Source: Roseivirga seohaensis
GTDB taxonomy: Bacteria > Bacteroidota > Bacteroidia > Cytophagales > Cyclobacteriaceae
Assembly (NCBI RefSeq): GCF_001592945.1
Contig: NZ_LRPB01000006.1
Coordinates: 1 to 64,000, forward strand
Length of the DNA stretch: 64,000 bases
Reading direction: 5' to 3'
This document shows positions 8,525 through 17,732 of the stretch, piece after piece. Under the pieces are notes generated by a model, which saw only the letters and a list, made by a program, of their open reading frames with translations, did no database searches and was not told the DNA's origin. Both the position numbers and the translations under genes were made by a program. Positions within the stretch are counted from its first letter, which is position 1, and each line of letters opens with the position of its first letter.

Positions 8525-11128
8525 ATGCAGCAGCCACCAAAACTACCATTGAAAATCCTCCGGTTCTTTTGTGCCGAACACAGGCTAGAAGAAATTGAAG
8601 GTGACTTATTTGAGGAATTCCAAGACCAGATTCAAACGTATGGCTATAACAAGGCCAAGAGACTTTACTACTGGACTGTCATCCGTTCATTTCGAAGTTA
8701 CCTTTTTGATTACCAAAGCAATTCTACTCACCCTTTAAGCTTTATTACCATGATTCGACATTATTTAAAAACAGCATTTAGGGGTATGGTCAGACATAAA
8801 TCATTTTCCATCATTAACATTGTTGGGCTTTGTATTGGTCTTTCTAGTGGTCTAATTCTGGGTTTATTTGTTGTAGATGAGTTAAAAAAAGATTTCGACC
8901 TAAAGGACAAAGAACTCATCTACCGAGTAGAAAGTTTCTCTGAAACCAGAGCCAGTGAAGGCTTTAATGGTAGGGTTCACTCTGGTTTGGGGCCAGCACT
9001 GGTCGAACTCATCCCGCAAGTGACCAATCAGGTCCGAATGAACAAACTACCCATAGACGTAATTATCGATGATGGAAAAAAGCGCAACTTCTATGAGGAA
9101 GAACGTATTAGTACTGACTCAACATTTTTCGATTTCTTTCCACAAGTTTTCATTGAGGGGGTACAGAAAGGGGCTTTGAAACAGCTTACAGATATTATCA
9201 TTACTGAAAGGACTGCCCTTAAGTTATTTGGAACGACATCTGCCATTGGGAATGAAATCGTAACTACCAGCAATTACGACAATAAGTTTATAGTTACTGC
9301 AGTGGTAAAAGACCCTCCCCCACATTCAAGTATTCAATTTAGTTTTCTTAATTACAAAGATGGAAGTAGAGACAATATTCGAAACCCATTATCCACGCTA
9401 TCTACTACTTATATCAAATTAGCCCCTAATGAAAAGGCAGAATCCGTAGCGAGAATCATCAATACAACCATAATTCCGCTGGTTCAAGGGGACTGGATGA
9501 AGACTACCACTTTTCGGCTTTCTTCATTTCAGCAAGCTAAATATGACAGAAAGGTAACCGATAACATTATCAAACCTTCGGACAAGCAGATGTACATCAT
9601 TTTTACCATTGTAGCCGTCTTTATTCTTGCCTTGGCCATCATTAATTATACTAATCTTTCTGCAGCTAGAGCATTACAGAGAGGGCAAGAGGCGGGTATA
9701 CGAAAAATAATCGGAGCAGGAAAGCTGAGTTTCATTTATCAATTTGTAGCTGAGTCATTCCTCTTCTGTTTTTCATCCCTTCTTCTTTCACTACTCGTTA
9801 CAGCATTATGTACCCCTTATTTCGAACAAACCATTGCCCACCAATTGATCTTCAACTATTGGTCAGATCCATGGTTTTGGGTTTCCATTTTAGCCACAAC
9901 ACTCCTAATAGCTATAGTTGCGGGGCTTTATCCAGCGTTTTTGGTTTCACGTTTCAAATTTACCGAGTTTATCAAGGGCAACATTGCCAACTCAACCAAG
10001 GGCGCTAGTCTAAGAAAAGGTCTAGTTGTTTTTCAATTTGTTATAGCCATTGCTATGATTGTTTGTGCGACCGTAGTACGCAATCAAGTCAACTTTATGA
10101 CCAATCAAAAATTAAGCTATGAACCTGACCAAATCTTGGTCATTGATCGTGCGTTCACTTCCAAATTCAACCTTTTCAAAACAGAACTAAAAGCATTACC
10201 AGAAGTCATTAATACCTCCATTACCACAAGCCCACCAGGAGGGAATGACTACAGAGTGAGTAGTGCAGACTCCCACCTCGGGGAGATTATTTACCAACAC
10301 AATGTGGATGATAACTATGCTCAAATGCTTGGTTTAGAGTTTCTAAGTGGAGAAAATTTCAACCTAGAAAAACCTTCCGAAAATGAAGGGCAAGTAATCA
10401 TCAATGAAAGTTTGGCGAAACTCATCGAAACAACTAACCCTCTCAACTTGGAAGACCCCTTGAAGGGCTCATATTTATTTACCATTGAGAATGTAAAAAT
10501 CAAGGGTGTAGTAAAAGACCTCCATCTTCAATCGCTTCATGAAACCATAAAACCTATGTTGTTTGCTTACGAGTCTTTTAATGGTTTAAATGGAGGTTAC
10601 GCTTTAATAAAACTGAAAACTGATAATATTCAACAAACCATCGATGACATTGAAAAAGTCTGGGAAAAACATATTCCAGACAACCCCTTTGGGTATCAAT
10701 TTTTAGATACTCGATTCAACAACCTCTACTCCTCGGAAATTAGACTAGGGAAAATTTTTGGAGTATTCACCACCATCGCTATCCTTATTTCGTGCTTAGG
10801 GCTTTATGGCTTAGTTACATTTATAGTACAATCCAAAACCAAAGAAGTTGGCGTAAGAAAAGTACTTGGCGCGAGCGCTCTCCAAATAATTCACCTTTTC
10901 AACAAGCAAATATATAGGCTGATAGTTTTTGCTAGTTTAGTTGCCGTGCCTCTCGCCTACTTTGTGATGAACAAATGGCTTAACAACTTTGCTTACCATG
11001 TTGAAGTGTCTTTTCTCGCAACAATATCTATTGTGATTGGCACTTTTTTACTCGCATCACTCACAGTATTTATCAGGTCTATTAAAGCAGCAACCTCAAA
11101 CCCAGTAGATGCTTTACGGAGTGAATAA
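8525..11128 (+). CDS. ABC transporter permease, FtsX/MacB type with prefix domain
   Basis: Inner-membrane permease of 867 residues. A soluble prefix domain (about 1-65; HRLEEIEGDLFEEF) precedes two MacB/FtsX modules, each with periplasmic MacB-like core and membrane helices (first helix at about 97, then clusters near 360-500 and 745-860). The cytoplasmic loops GIRKIIGAG and GVRKVLGAS are the usual FtsX contact points for an ATPase. No ATP-binding domain is present in the protein or nearby, so an ATPase encoded elsewhere is needed. It probably exports or mobilises an envelope substrate such as a peptide or lipoprotein; the substrate is unknown. Regulated by the adjoining PadR protein. Confidence 0.88.
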   Translation: MQQPPKLPLKILRFFCAEHRLEEIEGDLFEEFQDQIQTYGYNKAKRLYYWTVIRSFRSYLFDYQSNSTHPLSFITMIRHYLKTAFRGMVRHKSFSIINIVGLCIGLSSGLILGLFVVDELKKDFDLKDKELIYRVESFSETRASEGFNGRVHSGLGPALVELIPQVTNQVRMNKLPIDVIIDDGKKRNFYEEERISTDSTFFDFFPQVFIEGVQKGALKQLTDIIITERTALKLFGTTSAIGNEIVTTSNYDNKFIVTAVVKDPPPHSSIQFSFLNYKDGSRDNIRNPLSTLSTTYIKLAPNEKAESVARIINTTIIPLVQGDWMKTTTFRLSSFQQAKYDRKVTDNIIKPSDKQMYIIFTIVAVFILALAIINYTNLSAARALQRGQEAGIRKIIGAGKLSFIYQFVAESFLFCFSSLLLSLLVTALCTPYFEQTIAHQLIFNYWSDPWFWVSILATTLLIAIVAGLYPAFLVSRFKFTEFIKGNIANSTKGASLRKGLVVFQFVIAIAMIVCATVVRNQVNFMTNQKLSYEPDQILVIDRAFTSKFNLFKTELKALPEVINTSITTSPPGGNDYRVSSADSHLGEIIYQHNVDDNYAQMLGLEFLSGENFNLEKPSENEGQVIINESLAKLIETTNPLNLEDPLKGSYLFTIENVKIKGVVKDLHLQSLHETIKPMLFAYESFNGLNGGYALIKLKTDNIQQTIDDIEKVWEKHIPDNPFGYQFLDTRFNNLYSSEIRLGKIFGVFTTIAILISCLGLYGLVTFIVQSKTKEVGVRKVLGASALQIIHLFNKQIYRLIVFASLVAVPLAYFVMNKWLNNFAYHVEVSFLATISIVIGTFLLASLTVFIRSIKAATSNPVDALRSE

Positions 11129-11152
11129 GGACTTGCTAGACTTTAAAAACAG

Positions 11153-11188
11153 AAAACCAGTCACTCTTTCGAATGACTGGTTTTTTTT
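11153..11188. terminator. Intrinsic terminator after the ABC permease
   Basis: AAAACCAGTCA (11153-11163) pairs with TGACTGGTTTT (11174-11184), followed by a run of T to 11188. The A-rich left side also makes it usable on the minus strand, where it would stop transcripts running on from the tRNA-Val gene. Confidence 0.85.
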
Positions 11189-11231
11189 AAGTGGGACATA
11201 CTGCCCCTAAACTTCGGGGCGAACCAGTGAC
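11189..11231 (-). pseudogene. Broken copy of the tRNA-Val 3' end
   Basis: Bases 11189-11203 (AAGTGGGACATACTG) and 11221-11230 (GAACCAGTGA) copy, almost exactly, the 3' flank, acceptor strand and T-arm of the intact tRNA gene at 11254-11328. The four bases between them in the intact gene are replaced here by a 17-base insert that forms a GCCCC/GGGGC hairpin. D-arm and anticodon arm are missing. It looks like the remnant of a second tRNA gene or of a partial duplication. Confidence 0.6.
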
Positions 11232-11253
11232 ATTTATATTAGTCACATTTAAG

Positions 11254-11328
11254 TGGGGCATACTGGATTCGAACCAGTGACCTCTGCCCTGTCAAGGCAG
11301 CGCTCTAAACCAACTGAGCTAATACCCC
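11254..11328 (-). tRNA. tRNA-Val (GAC)
   Basis: On the minus strand the sequence folds as a normal cloverleaf: acceptor GGGGTAT/ATGCCCC with discriminator A, D-arm with AGCTCAGTTGGTT, anticodon arm CTGCC-TTGACAG-GGCAG giving anticodon GAC (valine codons GUC/GUU), and T-arm with GGTTCGAATCC. The 3' CCA is not encoded. Length is 75 bases including the discriminator. Confidence 0.95.
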
Positions 11329-11592
11329 AAGAAGCTGCAATATTAATAAAAAGATTCATTTAATAAGAAATTCCAGGCTCTAGGGAAACGAGAATGATTA
11401 AGCTTTTGATTTCAGTATACACTTTCAGTTAAGAACTAAATCGTTCAATCCATTTCAAGTAGATGCGTGGTTCTCTTTGTACAAAAATCAGTAAACGTTA
11501 TCACATTTCATTACAATAAAAAAATACCTAATTGAAGTTTCTAAAACCTAAAGGTTTTAACGCCAAAAGGCTTAAATTCAAGAAGCCAAAAT

Positions 11593-11958
11593 ATGAAAAA
11601 GATACTACTAGTTGAGGATAACGCTATAATTCTAGACAATGTCAGTGAGATACTGGAATTGGAGGGTTATCAAACGATAACAGCCAAAGATGGCATTGAG
11701 GGGCTTTCTCTTGCAAAATCAGAAAAACCAGATCTTATTTTAAGCGATATTGATATGCCATTAATGAATGGCTATGAAATGCTAAATGAAATAAGAAACG
11801 ATGTAGCAATACAAAAAACCCCCATCATATTCCTTTCGGTTAAAAACCATGGTCAGGAGTTAGTTCATGGACTTCAATTTGGAGCTGATGCATATATATG
11901 TAAGCCCTTTGACCTGACAGAATTATTAGAGACTGTCGAGGCACACTTAAACAAATAG
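11593..11958 (+). CDS. Single-domain response regulator (CheY-like receiver)
   Basis: Stand-alone receiver domain of 121 residues with no output domain. All key residues are visible: acidic pair E8/D9 in LLVEDN, phospho-acceptor Asp52 in LSDIDMP, the conserved Ser82 (FLSV), and Lys104 in YICKPFD. It would relay a phosphate between kinases or bind a partner protein. No kinase gene adjoins it, so the partner is unknown. The gene stands alone; the 264 bases upstream (11329-11592), shared with the tRNA promoter region, show no element I can name with confidence. Confidence 0.92.
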   Translation: MKKILLVEDNAIILDNVSEILELEGYQTITAKDGIEGLSLAKSEKPDLILSDIDMPLMNGYEMLNEIRNDVAIQKTPIIFLSVKNHGQELVHGLQFGADAYICKPFDLTELLETVEAHLNK

Positions 11959-11982
11959 ACCGTAGAAAGAACACCTATAAAA

Positions 11983-12006
11983 ACAAAAAACCCATCATAG
12001 ATGGGC
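11983..12006 (-). terminator. Terminator of the rplM-rpsI-rpsB-tsf operon
   Basis: CCCATC-ATA-GATGGG stem at 11991-12005. On the minus strand the stem is followed by TTTTTTGTTTTT, giving a standard intrinsic terminator downstream of tsf. It can also serve the response regulator gene on the plus strand, though the T-tract on that side is weaker. Confidence 0.8.
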
Positions 12007-12034
12007 TTTCCTAATTCTATATGAGTAATAGGAA

Positions 12035-12865
12035 TTAACCTATAGCAACTCTTTTGAAAGCAGACACAGTTAAACCTTTGTTTACTGAATTTAGGTACTC
12101 CTGAACATTCACCTTTGGATCTTTAACAAAAGCTTGGCTCAACAAAGTGTTTTCTTTGAAGAACTTGTTCAATTTACCTTCAGCAATCTTATCGAGCATC
12201 GCCTCAGGCTTACCTTCTTGTCTTGCTACATCCTTACCAATCTCAATTTCCTTCTCAATGATCGAAGAATCGACACCATCCTTATCAACAGCAACTGGAT
12301 TCATAGCTGCGATTTGCATTCCAACGTCTTTACCAGCTTCAGATACATCAGCACTACCAACACCAGTTAAAGCTACTAAAACACCCAATTTACCTGTTGA
12401 GTGGATGTATGAAACCACTTGGTCAGCAGAAAGCTTTTCGTAAACTGAAACTTCAAGCTTCTCACCTATTTTACCCAAAAGCTCAGTTACTTTATCTTGA
12501 ACAGTTAAGTTACCTAAGCTAAGTGCTCTTAAAGCCTCAAGGTCGGCTGGTTTGTTGGCCATTGCAGCATCAGCAATCTCATTTCCTAAAGCTTGGAAAT
12601 CAGCATTTTTTGCCACAAAGTCAGTCTCACATGTAAAAGCAATAAGGATAGCTTCAGAGCCATCTTCGCTAGATCTTACATATACAGAACCTTCAGAAGT
12701 TTCTCTGTCTGCTCTTTTTTCAGATAATTTTTGACCCTTCTTACGAAGAATTTCAATTGCTTTATCGAAATCTCCTTCAGATTCAACTAATGCCTTTTTA
12801 CAATCCATCATGCCGGCACCGGTCATTTGTCTTAATTGGTTAACCTCTTTTGCTGTGATAGCCAT
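12035..12865 (-). CDS. tsf: Elongation factor Ts
   Basis: Nucleotide exchange factor that regenerates EF-Tu-GTP during translation. 276 residues, the usual length. The N-terminal UBA-like domain (VNQLRQMTGAGMMDCKKAL) and the TDFVAKN motif that enters EF-Tu are intact, and the C-terminal module (QAFVKDPKVNVQEYL) is present. It lies downstream of rpsB as in nearly all bacteria, with 150 bases between them holding a separate hairpin (12955-12991), so tsf may have its own promoter in addition to read-through. Confidence 0.98.
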   Translation of the reverse strand: MAITAKEVNQLRQMTGAGMMDCKKALVESEGDFDKAIEILRKKGQKLSEKRADRETSEGSVYVRSSEDGSEAILIAFTCETDFVAKNADFQALGNEIADAAMANKPADLEALRALSLGNLTVQDKVTELLGKIGEKLEVSVYEKLSADQVVSYIHSTGKLGVLVALTGVGSADVSEAGKDVGMQIAAMNPVAVDKDGVDSSIIEKEIEIGKDVARQEGKPEAMLDKIAEGKLNKFFKENTLLSQAFVKDPKVNVQEYLNSVNKGLTVSAFKRVAIG

Positions 12866-12954
12866 TTGTATATATTTTAAATATTATTCCTAAAATCAGT
12901 TAGCACCCTAAAATCTGAGTTATTTAAGCTACTCAAACTTATCGGTTTAAAACA

Positions 12955-12993
12955 AAAATTGAACACCGAAAAAGCTTCAATGTTCAATTTTTT
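12955..12993 (-). terminator. Hairpin between rpsB and tsf
   Basis: AAAATTGAACA (12955-12965) and TGTTCAATTTT (12981-12991) form a perfect 11-bp stem with a 15-base loop; on the minus strand a T-rich stretch follows. It probably terminates or attenuates transcription after rpsB, making tsf partly independent. Confidence 0.65.
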
Positions 12994-13015
12994 ATATGAG
13001 TTAATCTTAATCGAT

Positions 13016-13792
13016 TTAAGCTTCTTCTTTTTTAGTCTCTGCCTTGTCAGCAGCTATTTTCTCTTGCTCTGCTTTCTCTCTATCTCTCTCCTCTTTCTCA
13101 GTCTTACGCTCTTGCAATCCTTCTTCAATAGCTCTACCAATAGCCTTAGTGATAGTTTCTACAGACTTGTAGGCATCATCATTACCAGGGATTGGGAAAT
13201 CTACTTTGTTAGGATCAGAGTTAGTATCAACCAAAGCAAATACAGGGATATTAAGCTTTTTAGCTTCGTTTACTGCAATGTGCTCTCTTTTGATATCAAC
13301 GATGAATAAGGCAGCAGGAAGTCTAGTAAGATCGGTAATACCGCCCAATACTCTTTCTAGCTTTTCTTTTTCACGAGTCTTCATCAACCTTTCTCTTTTC
13401 GCAAGGTTTTTATAAGACTCTTCTTTCATCATTTTATCGATACCCTGAAGTTTCTTCAACGACTTTCTAATCGTTGCGAAGTTGGTCAACATACCACCTA
13501 ACCATCTTTCGGTTACGTAAGGCATATTCAATCTTGCGGCTTCTTCAGCAACAATCCCTTGGGCTTGTTTCTTAGTAGCTACAAACATTACCTTTCTTCC
13601 TGAGCGGACAATGTTCTTAATTGCAGATGATGCTTCTTCGAGGCAATTAAGAGTTTTATTAAGATCGATAATATGGATACCATTCCTCTCCATGAAGATG
13701 TATGGCGCCATACGCGGATCCCACTTTCTCGTTAAGTGACCAAAGTGGACACCAGCATCAAGTAAGTCTTTGTACTCTAATTTGTTAGACAT
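13016..13792 (-). CDS. rpsB: Ribosomal protein S2
   Basis: Small-subunit ribosomal protein of 258 residues. The start is placed at 13792 because the protein then begins [19 protein letters not shown], the conserved S2 opening; an in-frame upstream extension to 13879 would overlap rpsI and has low-complexity sequence unlike S2. The S2 body ([40 protein letters not shown]) is complete. The C-terminus is a charged Lys/Glu-rich tail of about 30 residues, commoner in this phylum. It is the third gene of the rplM operon. Confidence 0.97.
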   Translation of the reverse strand: MSNKLEYKDLLDAGVHFGHLTRKWDPRMAPYIFMERNGIHIIDLNKTLNCLEEASSAIKNIVRSGRKVMFVATKKQAQGIVAEEAARLNMPYVTERWLGGMLTNFATIRKSLKKLQGIDKMMKEESYKNLAKRERLMKTREKEKLERVLGGITDLTRLPAALFIVDIKREHIAVNEAKKLNIPVFALVDTNSDPNKVDFPIPGNDDAYKSVETITKAIGRAIEEGLQERKTEKEERDREKAEQEKIAADKAETKKEEA

Positions 13793-13817
13793 ATATAAGT
13801 TTGTATAATAATTCTTA

Positions 13818-14204
13818 TTAACGCTTGCTGAACTGGAATGCTCTTCTCGCTTTTCTTCTTCCTGGCTTCTTACGTTCAACCATTCTTGGGTCTCTAGTAA
13901 GGAAACCTTCCTTCTTCAAAGAAGGTCTGTTTTCAGCATCAATTTCACAAAGCGCTCTAGAAATGGCAAGTCTAATTGCTTCAGCCTGACCTTTTGGTCC
14001 GCCACCATTAACGTTTACTTTGAAATCGAAATTCCCATTTTGCTCCACGAGCATCAAAGGCTGCTTTACAATAATCTGAAGAACATCAGAAGGAAAATAA
14101 CTCTCCAATGATTTTCCGTTGATATTGAATTCACCTTTTCCAGACTCCATGTACAATCTTGCAACAGAGGTCTTTCTTCTTCCAATTTTGTTAACTATTT
14201 CCAT
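13818..14204 (-). CDS. rpsI: Ribosomal protein S9
   Basis: Small-subunit ribosomal protein of 128 residues. It opens with [13 protein letters not shown] and ends with the characteristic basic tail [13 protein letters not shown] that reaches the P-site tRNA. It follows rplM with a gap of three bases, as expected from the universal rplM-rpsI pair. Confidence 0.98.
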   Translation of the reverse strand: MEIVNKIGRRKTSVARLYMESGKGEFNINGKSLESYFPSDVLQIIVKQPLMLVEQNGNFDFKVNVNGGGPKGQAEAIRLAISRALCEIDAENRPSLKKEGFLTRDPRMVERKKPGRRKARRAFQFSKR

Positions 14205-14207
14205 TAA

Positions 14208-14660
14208 CTAGCTTATTGATAATTTAACTTCCTGTGGCTTTTGAGCCTCATGTAAATGCTCAGCACCTTCATAAACATATAGGTTGTTGAAAAGGGCTCT
14301 TCCCAATCTTGTTTTTGGCAACATGCCGCGAACTGCTCTTTCCACTAACAATCTAGATGACTTGGCCTTTAGTTGTCTTGGAGTTGTTTCTCTTTGACCA
14401 CCTGGGTAACCAGTATATCGCAGATACACTCTGTCATCCCATTTTTTACCTGTCAACTTTACATTGTCGGCATTGATTACAATCACGTTATCACCGCAAT
14501 CTACATTTGGGGTATAACCAGGTTTGTGTTTTCCCCTGATCATTTTTGCAACTTCACTTGATAATCTACCTAGCGACATTTGGCTCGCATCCACGATTAC
14601 CCAATTCTTCTCTACAGTAGCTTTATTAGCCGAAACCGTCTTATAACTTAGTGTATCCAC
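14208..14660 (-). CDS. rplM: Ribosomal protein L13
   Basis: Large-subunit ribosomal protein of 150 residues, full length. Recognisable segments are WVIVDASQMSLGRLSS, the L13 signature around MLPKTRLGRALFNNLYVY, and GKHKPGYTPNVDCGD. It is the first gene of the rplM-rpsI-rpsB-tsf unit. A Bacteroidota-type promoter lies about 60-90 bases upstream. Confidence 0.98.
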   Translation of the reverse strand: MDTLSYKTVSANKATVEKNWVIVDASQMSLGRLSSEVAKMIRGKHKPGYTPNVDCGDNVIVINADNVKLTGKKWDDRVYLRYTGYPGGQRETTPRQLKAKSSRLLVERAVRGMLPKTRLGRALFNNLYVYEGAEHLHEAQKPQEVKLSIS

Positions 14661-14718
14661 TTCGGTATATTTAATTGACTTTTAATACTTTACCTCTTCC
14701 TTAGCTTGAAAAGGGACA

Positions 14719-14749
14719 CAAAGATAGAAGTTTGCTTTTTTAATTCCAA
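14719..14749 (-). promoter_or_regulatory. Promoter of the rplM operon
   Basis: On the minus strand TTG (complement of 14747-14749) is followed after 20 bases by TATCTTTG (complement of 14719-14726), matching the Bacteroidota consensus TTG-N19-21-TAnnTTTG. It leaves a leader of about 50 bases before rplM. The rest of the 14661-14975 gap (315 bases) must also hold the divergent dnaX promoter, which I could not locate. Confidence 0.6.
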
Positions 14750-14975
14750 CGTTGCCCTGTAAATAAATTAGCAGTTTTTAATTCCTTAGCTCATCTCTTC
14801 CCAATATTTGCTCATGAATTAGGCACTGGGATTAACTATTGAAACATTTTCTGTTGAAAGAAAAAAAGAGACTTAACTACCTCTTATTTATCCGGGCGCA
14901 AATTTAATGGAAAAGTCGAGAAATCTTTGAAGTCATTTTTTGAAACATCTTAACGAAGATTTATATCTTGCAGCG

Positions 14976-16738
14976 ATGGAAAATTTTGTTGTCTCCGCAC
15001 GTAAGTATAGACCTGTTGGCTTTGAAGAAGTAGTTGGCCAAGGGCACATTACCACTACACTTAAAAATGCGATCGATAATAATCAGTTAGCGCAAGCTTT
15101 GCTTTTTTGCGGACCAAGAGGGGTTGGTAAAACTACTTGTGCTCGAATTGTTGCCCGAATGATCAATGACCAAAACATTGACAACCCTTTAGAAGGCAAC
15201 GACACCTTTAATATATATGAGCTTGATGCGGCTTCGAACAACTCGGTAGATGACATTAGAAATCTAATCGATCAGGTACGCTACCCTCCGCAACAAGGAA
15301 AATTCAAGGTATATATTATAGATGAGGTTCACATGCTTTCTAATCAAGCATTCAATGCTTTTTTGAAAACCTTGGAAGAGCCACCATCATACGCCATTTT
15401 CATTTTGGCGACTACTGAAAAACATAAGGTAATCCCTACGATTCTTTCTCGTTGTCAGATTTTCGATTTTAATAGAATTGAAGTCAGTGATATTTCTACC
15501 CAGCTAAAAATGATTGCTGATAAAGAGGGAATTGACACGGAAGACGAGGCTTTGCATCTGATTGCTCAAAAGGCAGATGGTGCTATGCGCGATGCTCTTT
15601 CTCTTTTCGACCTGATTGTCACTTTCTCGCACGGGCAGAAAGTAACCTATCAAAATACAATTTCAAACCTGCACATTCTGGATTACGATTATTACTTCAG
15701 AATGACAGACTACTTATTTAAAGAAGACACTTCTAATGTATTACTGACTTTTGATGAGATTCTGAAAAATGGGTTTGATGGCCATCATTTTATTGTGGGG
15801 CTCGCTAGCCATTTAAGAGATTTGATGGTGTGTAAAGACAATGCCACCATTCAGCTACTTCAGGTTTCTGACAATATTAAGCAGCGCTATAAAGCACAAG
15901 CTGATGCTACACCGCTTTCATTCTTACTCACGGCACTCAACATTGCAAACCAATGCGACTTGAGTTATAAAGGAAGCAAAAATCAGAGGCTTCATGTTGA
16001 ACTGGCTCTGGTTAAAATGGCGCACTTAACATCTGCTATTCGTTTGGCACACGTCACTCCAGAAGACGCTTCAAAAAAAAAATCCTAACTGAAGAGGTTG
16101 CTGATAAAAAAGGTGAGTATGCTCCAAAACAAGTAGACAGCGTATCGACTCCTGTTGTTAAAACACCACAAGCCGAACCTATTAAAAAGGATGTTCGAGC
16201 AGAAACACCTGCTGCTCAAACAAATTCGGAGCAACCTCCTGTAGCTCCCGCTCCAAAAAGGGCGCCTTCAAAAACGATTAGTATTCCTTCTCTTTCCGAT
16301 TTAAAAAATCAACTTAATAAAAAAGAAGAACCAACAGCAGGTGAAACTCCTACAGAACCAGTTTCGAACCGAAATAAGAGCTTTACTCTTGATGATTTAG
16401 ATAAAGTTTGGAATGCTTTTAAAGCTAAAAGAGAGGCAGAAGATAACAAGTTAGAGTTATTACTTTTGCAAGAACCCTATGAACTGGAAGGCAACATTGT
16501 TACCATTAAAATATCCAACGGAGCTTCAGAGGCTAGTTTTGAAAAATTTAGAGGTGACCTTTTAATGACTTTGAGAGATGGCCTTGAAAACGACAGCATT
16601 CTTCTCAAATCAGAAATTGTTGATGTGGCAAGAGAAAAAATGCTATATACTGATAAAGAGAAGTTTGAACATCTTAAAAAGAAGTACCCTGCTTTAAAAG
16701 ATTTACAAGAACGACTGGGTTTAGATCCGGAGTTTTAG
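14976..16738 (+). CDS. dnaX: DNA polymerase III subunit gamma/tau, -1 frameshift gene
   Basis: Clamp-loader subunit. The zero frame encodes the gamma form (370 residues, stop at 16086-16088) with the AAA+ ATPase: Walker A CGPRGVGKTTC, Walker B YIIDEVHML, and sensor TILSRCQIF. At 16073-16082 lies a run of ten A. A -1 shift there (SKKK then ILTEEV) leads into a frame open to 16738, giving a tau form of about 587 residues with a Pro/Lys linker and a C-terminal domain (FTLDDLDKVWNAFKAKR). The start is set at 14976 because MENFVVSARKYRP is the family's usual beginning; an upstream in-frame ATG lies at 14940. It converges with the next gene with no gap. A homopolymer sequencing error is the main alternative. 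Confidence 0.88.
16073..16082 (+). promoter_or_regulatory. A10 slippery site in dnaX
   Basis: Ten consecutive A read as AAA AAA AAA after TCA; the zero frame stops six bases later (TCC TAA). Slipping by -1 joins the open tau frame. No strong stem-loop is apparent just downstream, which favours transcriptional slippage (as known for the Thermus thermophilus dnaX A9 run) over the E. coli type of stimulated ribosomal frameshift, though both remain possible. Confidence 0.7.
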
Positions 16739-17689
16739 CTAGAAACCTAGCGTAACTCCTACGTTGATTACATTCTTTATTTGAATATCGCGCCCTTTGG
16801 TGCCATCATTTCTAGTGAGCGTAATGTCGTCATCGTAAATCAACTGAGAACTAATATTGGTAGAAAGATAATTATTCACCTTTAGCCTAAACGAAGCCTC
16901 GAGGTTTACTACTGTATTGGGGAATTTTTCATAATTAGAAAACAGATTGAAATTCCCTAAAAAAGAAACATTTTCGACTACATCTTTTTTATAAGTACCT
17001 GTTAAACTAATACCTGCTTCTGGTCTAATTTGATCTCCTGGGTTAATCCCAAATGCTCCTGCGTTAGACAAAGAATCATTCAATACGAAGGTAAAACGAC
17101 CAGTAAAAGGAGCCAAAGTAGCGGTTACAGTTTTTTCATCTCTATATGAAAGTCCCAAAGAGGCCTGTAAATAACCTGGCGCCATAAAGTTAGATATCAA
17201 CGTCCGCTCAATCTGATCTGTACCTGCTACTTTTTTATTCTTATATCCTTCGTCCATCTGGGTCTGGAAGTTTATCGAAGTAGTCAAAAGCACCTTTTCG
17301 GTAAATTTCTGACTGTATTTAGAATTTATAATAATTTGGTCATCGGTTTTAACAAAGCGATTTCTCGCATCTCCATTTCTAATTAAACCATAACTAACTT
17401 TAAATCGGTTTTGCCAAACTGCCCCCTCTTTCTCGTAATTAGCAAAGGTCTCGAACTTAGTACCAATCGCAATTGAAGACTCACCACCAGCAGCCCAGTT
17501 GGTTAAGGCTACTTGTTGTAAGTTAAAATTGAAGGTTCCTCCACTTTTCCAGTAATTGATGGTATCAGCTGGTGGTGGTTCAGAGTCAGGAGGCAACAAA
17601 AACTCAATCTCGTCTTGCCCATTAACAATCGAAATTGAGGTAAGTAAAATAAATATAACTAGTAGGTAACGATTCATTCTTCTCTTCAT
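16739..17689 (-). CDS. DUF3078 outer-membrane-like protein
   Basis: Secreted protein of about 316 residues in the DUF3078 family, common in Bacteroidota and of unknown function. A signal peptide (MNRYLLVIFILLTSISIVNG) leads to the typical opening YWKSGGTFNFNLQQVALTNWAAGGE; the rest is alternating strands ending in NVGVTLGF, as in outer-membrane beta-barrels with a C-terminal aromatic residue. The start is placed at 17689 (MKRRMNRY), with 17677 as an alternative and an in-frame ATG at 17716 giving an unlikely longer N-terminus. Probably an outer-membrane barrel; the substrate is unknown. Confidence 0.8.
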   Translation of the reverse strand: MKRRMNRYLLVIFILLTSISIVNGQDEIEFLLPPDSEPPPADTINYWKSGGTFNFNLQQVALTNWAAGGESSIAIGTKFETFANYEKEGAVWQNRFKVSYGLIRNGDARNRFVKTDDQIIINSKYSQKFTEKVLLTTSINFQTQMDEGYKNKKVAGTDQIERTLISNFMAPGYLQASLGLSYRDEKTVTATLAPFTGRFTFVLNDSLSNAGAFGINPGDQIRPEAGISLTGTYKKDVVENVSFLGNFNLFSNYEKFPNTVVNLEASFRLKVNNYLSTNISSQLIYDDDITLTRNDGTKGRDIQIKNVINVGVTLGF

Positions 17690-17732
17690 CTCCAAAATCC
17701 GCCCAAAACTATTCAATGATTTTAAGTAGTCC

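Noticed and set aside
11189-11231. A second functional tRNA gene
   Set aside because: Only acceptor and T-arm parts are present; D-arm and anticodon arm are missing and the T-arm is interrupted.
13793-13879. N-terminal extension of ribosomal protein S2
   Set aside because: It overlaps rpsI, is low-complexity, and the conserved S2 N-terminus begins at 13792.
14976-16738. dnaX as a frameshifted pseudogene
   Set aside because: Both frames are intact and meet exactly at a ten-A run, the known type of slippery site; a random disabling mutation would not be expected there. A sequencing error in the run remains possible and is stated in the finding.
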